Positions 6,412-12,299 of a stretch of DNA of 12,299 nt are shown one piece after another. Within the stretch, counting starts at the first letter, position 1. Each line of letters opens with the position of its first letter. A model generated the notes under the pieces. The model did no database searches. It was given only the letters and a program-made list of their open reading frames with translations, and was not told where the DNA came from. This DNA comes from Oscillospiraceae bacterium (lineage in GTDB: Bacteria > Bacillota > Clostridia > Oscillospirales > Oscillospiraceae): NCBI GenBank assembly GCA_020025615.1, contig JAHHRT010000041.1, positions 1 to 12,299 of the forward strand, read 5' to 3'. The position numbers were made by a program, and so were the translations under genes.

Positions 6412-9400
6412 ATGCAGCCCCTGCTTTCAATACTCAAAACCATCCCGGAATACGCCTCTGCCCTGGCTGCGCTCAAAGAGCAGAAGAGCATTGCCGTCAC
6501 CGGCATCGGTCAAATCAACCGCAGTCACCTGATTGCCGGACTCTGCGCCGAGGCCGATCGGCCCATGGTGGTTCTCTGTCAGGATGACCTGGCTGCCCGC
6601 CGGCTTCAGGAGGAGCTGAAGGACTTTCTGGGGGAAGTCTTTCCCATTCTCCCCGGACGGGAGCTCACCCTCTATGATGCCGCTGTGGTCTCCCGCAGCT
6701 GGGAGCAAAAGCGGCTGCGTCAGCTCTATGACCTGGCCCAGGGAAAGGCCCATTTGCAGATTCTCTCCTGGGAGGCCCTCAGCCAGCGGACCATCCCGCC
6801 TCAGACCCTTCTGCGTGCCGCTTTCCGGCTGGAAGTGGGACAGGAATACCCCATTGAGGAGCTGACCCAGCGGCTCATTGCCGCAGGCTACAGTCGATGC
6901 GGCATGGTCGAGGGCTCCGGTCAGTTCGCCGTCCGAGGCGGCATTGTAGACATTTTCTCCCCGGGAGAAGACAAACCTGTCCGTGCAGAATTTTTCGGTG
7001 ACGAGCTGGACACCATGGGCTTCTTTGAGCCGGAGAGCCAGCGCCGCAGCGAAAACGTGGACAGCGTCACCATTCTTCCCGTAGCAGAAACCCTGCCTTA
7101 TCTCCACCCCCAGGGCCTCACCGGTCTGTGTAAGGACCTGGAAAAGGAGATTGCCCATCAGAAGCGCAGAAAGCACCTGAACGAGCCGCTGATCGCCACC
7201 CTCACCCGGGACTTAGAGCGATATGAGCAGGGGCTTCATAACCCTGCCTCGGATCGGTACATGGCCCTCATCTATCCCCAGCTGGCAACCGCCGCAGATT
7301 ACATTCCCAAGGATGCGCTGGTGGTCCTCTGCGACCATACCAGCCTCCACCGCACCGCAAAGACCCGCACCGAAGAAATGGGAATGCAGCTGGACAGTAT
7401 GCTCCAGGGCGGCCTGGTGGTGGGCGAATACTGTGACTATGTCATCGAGTGGGAGGACTTCTGCCGCTGTCTGACGGAACACACCACCGTGTACTTCGAT
7501 GCCTTCGGCGGTGCTGCCTATCCCCAGGAGTGCCTGCCCAGTGAGATTTTCCCTCTCTCTGCCAAGCAGCTTCCCAGCTACGGCGGAAATCTGGACACCG
7601 CAGTCAGCGACCTCAGCCATTATCAGAAGCTGGACTTCGGCAGCCTGGTGCTCTGCGGCTCCCGCCGCCGGGCGGAGCTTTTGCAGCAAATGCTGTCGGA
7701 GCGGGGCCTGTCTGCATTCCTGGCAATTCCCCTTGCCACCCTGCCCCACCCCGGGCAGATTCTCCTTGCCGAAGGGACCCTGCCCTTTGGCATGGAGTAT
7801 CCCCTGTCAAAACTTGCCATTCTCACGGAAGGCCAGCTGCTCTCCCGGCCCCAGCCCAAGAAAAAGCAGAAATCCAAGTCCGGGAGCACCAACCGTCAAA
7901 AGCTCAATTCCTTCACCGACCTGGCCCCCGGCGATCTGGTGGTCCATGACAACTACGGTATCGGCCGGTTTATGTGCATGGAGCAGATCAAGGTGGACGG
8001 CGGTGTGAAGGACTATCTGAAAATCGCCTATCAGGGCAGCGACACCCTGTTCGTCCCCGCCACCCAGCTGGATATGGTCAGCAAGTACATTGGCGGCGGC
8101 GGAGAGAACACCAATGTCCGTCTCAATAAAATGGGCACCGACACCTGGCAGAAGACCAAGGCCAAGGCCCGAAAGGCCGCCAAGGATATGGCAGGCGAGC
8201 TGATTCAGCTCTATGCCGCCAGAAAGCGGCAGAAGGGCTATGCCTTCTCTCCCGATGCCCCCTGGCAGCAGGAATTTGAAGACAACTTCCCCTACCCCGA
8301 AACCGACGACCAGCTGCGCTGCATCGCCGATATTAAGGCCGATATGGAGTCCTCCATTCCCATGGATCGTCTGCTCTGCGGCGACGTGGGCTTCGGTAAA
8401 ACGGAAGTGGCCCTTCGTGCTGTGATGAAGGCTGTCATGGACGGCAAGCAGGTTGCCATTCTGGTGCCCACCACAGTTCTGGCCCAGCAGCACTACCAGA
8501 CTGCGGTCTCCCGGTTCCGCGGCTTCCCGGTGAATATCGATGTGCTCAGCCGATTCCGCACCCAGAAGATGCAGCAGAAGACCTTGCAGGACATCCGCTC
8601 CGGCAGCGTGGATGTGATTATCGGCACCCATAAGCTGCTGCAAAAGTCAGTCGAATTTAAGGATTTGGGTCTGCTGGTTGTGGACGAGGAACAGCGCTTC
8701 GGCGTCAGCCACAAGGAGCGCCTGAAAGAGATTTCCAAGGGCGTGGATGTACTGACCCTGTCCGCCACCCCCATCCCCCGAACCCTCAACATGGCACTGT
8801 CCGGCATCCGGGATATGTCCACCCTGGAAGAGCCGCCCTCTGACCGCTACCCGGTGCAGACCTATGTGATGGAGCACAACGACGCTGTGATTGACGACGC
8901 CATCCGCCGGGAAATCGAGCGGGGCGGTCAGGTCTACTACCTGCATAACCGCACGGAAACCATTGACCAGTGTGCCAGTGCCCTGTCCCGGCGGTTCCCC
9001 GGCGTGTCCATTGCTGTAGCCCACGGTCAGATGACCGAAGAGGCCCTGGGAGATGTGATGCGGGCCATGAACGAGGGCGACGTTCAGATTCTGGTATGCA
9101 CCACCATCATTGAAACCGGTCTGGATATTGCCAACGCCAACACCCTGATTATCGAAAACGCAGACCGCTTCGGCCTCAGCCAGCTCCATCAGCTGAGAGG
9201 CCGTGTGGGCCGTTCCACCCGCCACGCCTACGCCTACTTTACCTACCGCCCGGATAAGAACCTGTCAGAAATCGCAGAAAAGCGTCTGTCTGCCATCCGG
9301 GACTTTGCGGAGTTCGGCTCCGGATTCAAAATCGCCATGCGAGATCTGGAAATTCGCGGTGCCGGCAATCTGCTGGGTGCTGAACAGTCCGGTCACATGA

Positions 9401-9927
9401 TGAGCGTTGGTTACGATATGTATCTGAAGCTTCTGGACGAAGCGGTTCTGGAAGAGCGTCACGAGGCTCCCAGAGCCCCGGATTGCACCGCAGACCTGAA
9501 TATTACCGCCAATGTAGACGAATCCTATGTATCGAGAGGCGAAGAACGGATGGACCTCTACCGCCGCATGGCTGCCATCCGCACCCAGGAGGATGCCGAC
9601 GATCTGCTGGACGAAATTGTGGACCGTTACGGCGAACCGCCCAAGGGCGTGCTGAACCTCATCGACATTGCCCTGCTCCGCGCCAAGGCCCGTTCTGTAG
9701 GAATCATGGATATTCGTCAGCGGGATCGGGATGTGTACTTTGTCCTCTACAATCTGAACTTTGAGGCCGTTGGTGCCCTCTGCGCCGATGCCGACTACAA
9801 GGATCGGATCACCTTCCTGCCCAACGCCAAGGACCCCACCCTGAAACTGCGGCTTGCCAACGGTGTAGACAGCCTCAAGCAGAGCAAGGTATTCCTGGAG
9901 CGTTTCCAAAACTTCTGCAAATCTTAA
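6412..9927 (+). CDS. mfd: Mfd, transcription-repair coupling factor
   Basis: Mfd is a DNA translocase that pushes stalled RNA polymerase off damaged template and recruits UvrA. The 1171-residue protein is close to the usual size (E. coli 1148). Residues about 1-460 are the UvrB-like module, including GGIVDIFSPG (176-185) and AEFFGDE. A Lys-rich linker (about 479-497) leads to the CarD-like RNA polymerase interaction domain (about 503-560, PGDLVVHDNYGIGRF). The helicase motor follows: Walker A GDVGFGKTE (657-665), DEEQ box (758-761), SAT in LSATPIPRT (782-790), IIETGLDIAN (899-908) and LRGRVGR (928-934). The TRG-like LEIRGAGNLLG (979-989) and the C-terminal TRCF domain (about 1030-1130) complete it. 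The start at 6412 is chosen by GAGG spacing. It lies 101 bases after pth behind the hairpin; I see no strong promoter of its own. Confidence 0.97.
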   Translation: MQPLLSILKTIPEYASALAALKEQKSIAVTGIGQINRSHLIAGLCAEADRPMVVLCQDDLAARRLQEELKDFLGEVFPILPGRELTLYDAAVVSRSWEQKRLRQLYDLAQGKAHLQILSWEALSQRTIPPQTLLRAAFRLEVGQEYPIEELTQRLIAAGYSRCGMVEGSGQFAVRGGIVDIFSPGEDKPVRAEFFGDELDTMGFFEPESQRRSENVDSVTILPVAETLPYLHPQGLTGLCKDLEKEIAHQKRRKHLNEPLIATLTRDLERYEQGLHNPASDRYMALIYPQLATAADYIPKDALVVLCDHTSLHRTAKTRTEEMGMQLDSMLQGGLVVGEYCDYVIEWEDFCRCLTEHTTVYFDAFGGAAYPQECLPSEIFPLSAKQLPSYGGNLDTAVSDLSHYQKLDFGSLVLCGSRRRAELLQQMLSERGLSAFLAIPLATLPHPGQILLAEGTLPFGMEYPLSKLAILTEGQLLSRPQPKKKQKSKSGSTNRQKLNSFTDLAPGDLVVHDNYGIGRFMCMEQIKVDGGVKDYLKIAYQGSDTLFVPATQLDMVSKYIGGGGENTNVRLNKMGTDTWQKTKAKARKAAKDMAGELIQLYAARKRQKGYAFSPDAPWQQEFEDNFPYPETDDQLRCIADIKADMESSIPMDRLLCGDVGFGKTEVALRAVMKAVMDGKQVAILVPTTVLAQQHYQTAVSRFRGFPVNIDVLSRFRTQKMQQKTLQDIRSGSVDVIIGTHKLLQKSVEFKDLGLLVVDEEQRFGVSHKERLKEISKGVDVLTLSATPIPRTLNMALSGIRDMSTLEEPPSDRYPVQTYVMEHNDAVIDDAIRREIERGGQVYYLHNRTETIDQCASALSRRFPGVSIAVAHGQMTEEALGDVMRAMNEGDVQILVCTTIIETGLDIANANTLIIENADRFGLSQLHQLRGRVGRSTRHAYAYFTYRPDKNLSEIAEKRLSAIRDFAEFGSGFKIAMRDLEIRGAGNLLGAEQSGHMMSVGYDMYLKLLDEAVLEERHEAPRAPDCTADLNITANVDESYVSRGEERMDLYRRMAAIRTQEDADDLLDEIVDRYGEPPKGVLNLIDIALLRAKARSVGIMDIRQRDRDVYFVLYNLNFEAVGALCADADYKDRITFLPNAKDPTLKLRLANGVDSLKQSKVFLERFQNFCKS

Positions 9928-9949
9928 GACCCCGCGTCGGCTTTCACCC

Positions 9950-9977
9950 TTGAAAACCGTATCAGTCATGATATAAT
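9950..9977 (+). promoter_or_regulatory. Sigma-A promoter for the VanW-family gene
   Basis: TTGAAA (9950-9955) and a perfect TATAAT (9972-9977) are 16 bases apart, with an extended -10 TG at 9969-9970. The predicted start near 9984 leaves a leader of roughly 130 bases. It makes the downstream gene a separate transcription unit from mfd, although no clear terminator follows mfd. Confidence 0.75.
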
Positions 9978-10100
9978 ATTTCTGATGCGAATGTTATGTC
10001 CACCCCGCCCCCCAAGTCCCGGAGGATTGGCAGCGCTGTGCGCCGGACGACCCCATTCCGCCAATGATACACCAGCCTGTCCCATCAGGCTTTTCCAGAT

Positions 10101-10108
10101 AAAGGAGG
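10101..10108 (+). promoter_or_regulatory. Ribosome binding site that sets the GTG start at 10117
   Basis: AAAGGAGG is a near-perfect Shine-Dalgarno sequence 8 bases before the GTG at 10117. The first in-frame ATG (10207) has no ribosome binding site, so the GTG is preferred. Confidence 0.8.
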
Positions 10109-10116
10109 CAATTGCA

Positions 10117-12299
10117 GTGCCAAACGGTAAGTTTTCCCATTCCAGGGGCAGTGACCGCCCCAACCCTTTCCAAACCACCGATGACGAGGAGACCACAGCC
10201 CTTCCTATGAATTCTCTGGAGGCATTTCTCCACGAAGACTCCATGGAGGATCTTTCTGAGATGGAACTCCCCGATGCAGATCTCCACGATTTTTCCCGAG
10301 AGGATCTGCCCCCGCTGACAGAAGGAGAATATCTTCTGGACCCAGACCTGGAACACGAGCAGCCCCCGCAGCCCCCTACGGAAGAAGAGGCCATTGAGAA
10401 TGCTTTTAACGCAGTAGTGGAAAAAGAAGACCGCCTTCCTCCCTTTGTGGAGCATATCCAATCCCTGTGGAAGTCCCACAAGAAGACGGTGTTGGTCTCC
10501 GGCTGCGCCGTGGCTCTGGTGGCGATTCTGGGCGCTGTGGGCTTCTCCCTGTTTGCAAAGCTCTCAGATCCCTATAACCACCGAATCTTAAACAATGTAA
10601 CCCTGGCAGGGGTGAATCTCGGCGGCATGACCAGAACGGAAGCCCAGACGGCTGTGAAGCAGGCCACGGAGCAAGTATTCTCCCAGAATGATATGATTGT
10701 GGTGCTGCCGGAAAAAAATCTGGCATTCTCCCCCGCCAAAACCAAGATTTCTGTAGACGTGAACGCAGCCGTCAAGGAAGCTTATCGGTACGGACGCTCC
10801 GGCAGCAAAGCAGAAAAAGATGCCGCCTATGAAAGCTCCCTCACCGAAACCCACACGGTAAGCCTGCTTCCCTATTTGCAGTTGGATGATCGGTATATTA
10901 AAACCGAACTGAGCAACTACATTTCCGGGGATGCCTCCGGCTTCACCCCTTCCTCCTACGCACTGGAAGGCGAGCGTCCCCCTCTGGATCTCAAAAACTT
11001 TAACGAGAACAATACCCCTCAGACACTGCTTCTGAGCCTGGGCACGCCGGGAAACAGCTTTGATCTTAACAAAGTCTATGAACAGATTCTAACTGCCTAC
11101 AGCAGTCTCAATATGCGTCTGACCGTGGATATGGACCAGGCCGGCACCGTTCCTGAGCCTTTGGAGCTGGAAAAAATCCACCAGGAATACACCATAGCCC
11201 CCATCAATTCCACACTGGACATGGAAAATTACGAAATCGTCTCCGGCAGCTACGGATACACCTTTGACCTGGATGCAGCACGGAAGCTTCTGGAACGGGG
11301 CAGATATGGCGATACCATTCGGATTCCCATGCAATATGAGGCTCCTGAAATCACCGACCAGGACGTTATGTTCCAGGATGTGCTGTCCTCGGCGCAGACG
11401 CCCCATGGCAAAGATGAAAACAGAAACGCAAACCTGCGCCAGGCCTGCAAGGCTCTGGACGGACTGGTGCTCAATCCCGGGGATGAATTCTCCTACAACG
11501 ACACCTTAGGCCAGCGCACCGCAGACAAGGGCTACAAGCCCGCCCCCGCCTATTCAGGAACCACCCTGGTGGATTCCCTCGGCGGCGGTATCTGCCAGGT
11601 TTCCTCCACGCTCTACTACAGTGCGCTGCTTGCGGATATGGAAATCACCGACCGGATCAACCACGGCTTCCTTCCCTCCTATATCGCCCCGGGTATGGAT
11701 GCCACCGTCAGCTGGGGCCGCCCGGACTTTAAGTTCAAAAACAGCTCCCACTTCCCCATCAAGATTCAGGCTGAGGTCACCGAAGATCAGGTAAAGATTC
11801 AGATCTTGGGCACCGAAGACAAGGATTATTATATCAAGATGGAGTATGAGGACTCTGTCACCAATGCGAAAGAGGTCTACGAGGAGCATAGCCCGGACAG
11901 CGGATACAAGGACGGAGAGCTGATTCAGGCCGGTATCGATAAGCACTATGTGACGACCTACCGCTGCAAGTATGATCGGCAAACCGACAAGCTGATTTCC
12001 CGGGATGTGGAAGCCCACTCCAGCTATATGGGACGGGACACCATCTACGCATCGGTTCCCGAATCCAATCAGTCTGCCACAGTGCCTACGTCTCCCACTC
12101 CCCAGCCGCCGATTATCGACCCCATCCCTCAGCCGGAGCCTCCTGAGCCTCCCGCACCGCCGGAACCCCCCGCACCGCCGGAGCCTCCTGAACCACCGGA
12201 ACCCCCTGCAACACAGGAGCCTGTGGAGCCCGGACCTTCTGAAGATGGAGGCACCCCGGAAGACAATATGGCCGATGTCCCCGGGGGTCCTCAGGCTGC
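10117..12299 (+). CDS. Membrane-anchored VanW-family protein with YoaR-like peptidoglycan-binding domains, 3' end outside window
   Basis: The frame is open for 727 codons from the GTG to the window edge. Residues 1-121 are a hydrophilic region rich in Asp, Glu and Pro. HKK (121-123) precedes one transmembrane segment (about 124-147), giving N-inside, C-outside topology. Outside, two YoaR-type putative peptidoglycan-binding domains follow (about 155-280, with VTLAGVNLGGMT at 161-172, and about 319-425). The VanW domain spans about 433-565, with LNPGDEFSYN and GGGICQVSSTLYY (from 489, Cys493). A G5-like segment (about 600-645) leads into a Pro-rich tail (about 655 onward). VanW was named from vancomycin-resistance clusters, but its activity is unknown and no other van gene is here, so resistance should not be inferred. 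A cell-envelope role is likely. The gene has its own promoter. The long acidic cytoplasmic part is unusual for the family; the C-terminus is not visible. Confidence 0.9.
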   Translation, partial: MPNGKFSHSRGSDRPNPFQTTDDEETTALPMNSLEAFLHEDSMEDLSEMELPDADLHDFSREDLPPLTEGEYLLDPDLEHEQPPQPPTEEEAIENAFNAVVEKEDRLPPFVEHIQSLWKSHKKTVLVSGCAVALVAILGAVGFSLFAKLSDPYNHRILNNVTLAGVNLGGMTRTEAQTAVKQATEQVFSQNDMIVVLPEKNLAFSPAKTKISVDVNAAVKEAYRYGRSGSKAEKDAAYESSLTETHTVSLLPYLQLDDRYIKTELSNYISGDASGFTPSSYALEGERPPLDLKNFNENNTPQTLLLSLGTPGNSFDLNKVYEQILTAYSSLNMRLTVDMDQAGTVPEPLELEKIHQEYTIAPINSTLDMENYEIVSGSYGYTFDLDAARKLLERGRYGDTIRIPMQYEAPEITDQDVMFQDVLSSAQTPHGKDENRNANLRQACKALDGLVLNPGDEFSYNDTLGQRTADKGYKPAPAYSGTTLVDSLGGGICQVSSTLYYSALLADMEITDRINHGFLPSYIAPGMDATVSWGRPDFKFKNSSHFPIKIQAEVTEDQVKIQILGTEDKDYYIKMEYEDSVTNAKEVYEEHSPDSGYKDGELIQAGIDKHYVTTYRCKYDRQTDKLISRDVEAHSSYMGRDTIYASVPESNQSATVPTSPTPQPPIIDPIPQPEPPEPPAPPEPPAPPEPPEPPEPPATQEPVEPGPSEDGGTPEDNMADVPGGPQA
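12136..12207 (+). repeat. Coding repeat: eight [E/A]PP tripeptides
   Basis: Residues 674-697 of the VanW-family protein are eight consecutive Glu-Pro-Pro or Ala-Pro-Pro units. At DNA level an imperfect 18-base period is visible (12145-12162, 12163-12180, 12181-12198, then a partial copy), differing mostly at third codon positions. This suggests expansion by duplication followed by drift, and a rigid wall-spanning or spacer tail. Copy number may vary between strains. Confidence 0.8.

Noticed and set aside
10117..12299. VanW gene as evidence of vancomycin resistance
   Set aside because: VanW-domain proteins are widespread in Firmicutes without resistance, and no vanA/B-type ligase, vanH, vanX or vanRS gene is in the window.

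Overview
The window carries ordinary chromosomal housekeeping and DNA-repair genes from a moderately GC-rich Gram-positive bacterium. It is most likely a Clostridia member, perhaps of the Oscillospirales type. That placement is inferred from strong AGGAGG-like ribosome binding sites, the prs-pth-mfd gene order known from Firmicutes, and a membrane-anchored VanW-family protein. No rRNA, tRNA, CRISPR array, insertion sequence or phage gene is visible.

Layout, left to right. The left edge (1-383, minus strand) holds the first 127 codons of radC. Divergent from it is a soluble PAS/histidine-kinase-like gene (521-1579, plus strand) whose phosphoacceptor histidine is replaced by glutamine while the ATP-binding boxes remain. 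It ends at a strong intrinsic terminator that touches the stop codon of the convergent gene uvrA (1624-4452, minus strand), which is complete and intact. A divergent promoter region (4453-4747) separates uvrA from prs (4748-5713). pth (5717-6310) follows prs after 3 bases, and mfd (6412-9927) follows pth after a 101-base gap containing a long hairpin. A separate promoter at 9950-9977 then drives a large membrane-anchored VanW-domain protein that runs off the right edge (10117 to beyond 12299).

How the genes work together. UvrA and Mfd belong to one pathway: Mfd removes RNA polymerase stalled at lesions and recruits UvrA for nucleotide excision repair. Here they flank prs and pth. Prs makes PRPP for nucleotide, His and Trp synthesis; Pth recycles peptidyl-tRNA. 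RadC is traditionally listed as a repair protein, though its role is unproven. The VanW-family protein belongs to cell-envelope biology and is probably independent of the repair genes.

No clearly new system is present. The items most worth a second look are the His-to-Gln kinase-like protein, the long hairpin between pth and mfd, and the unusual cytoplasmic and proline-rich extensions of the VanW protein.
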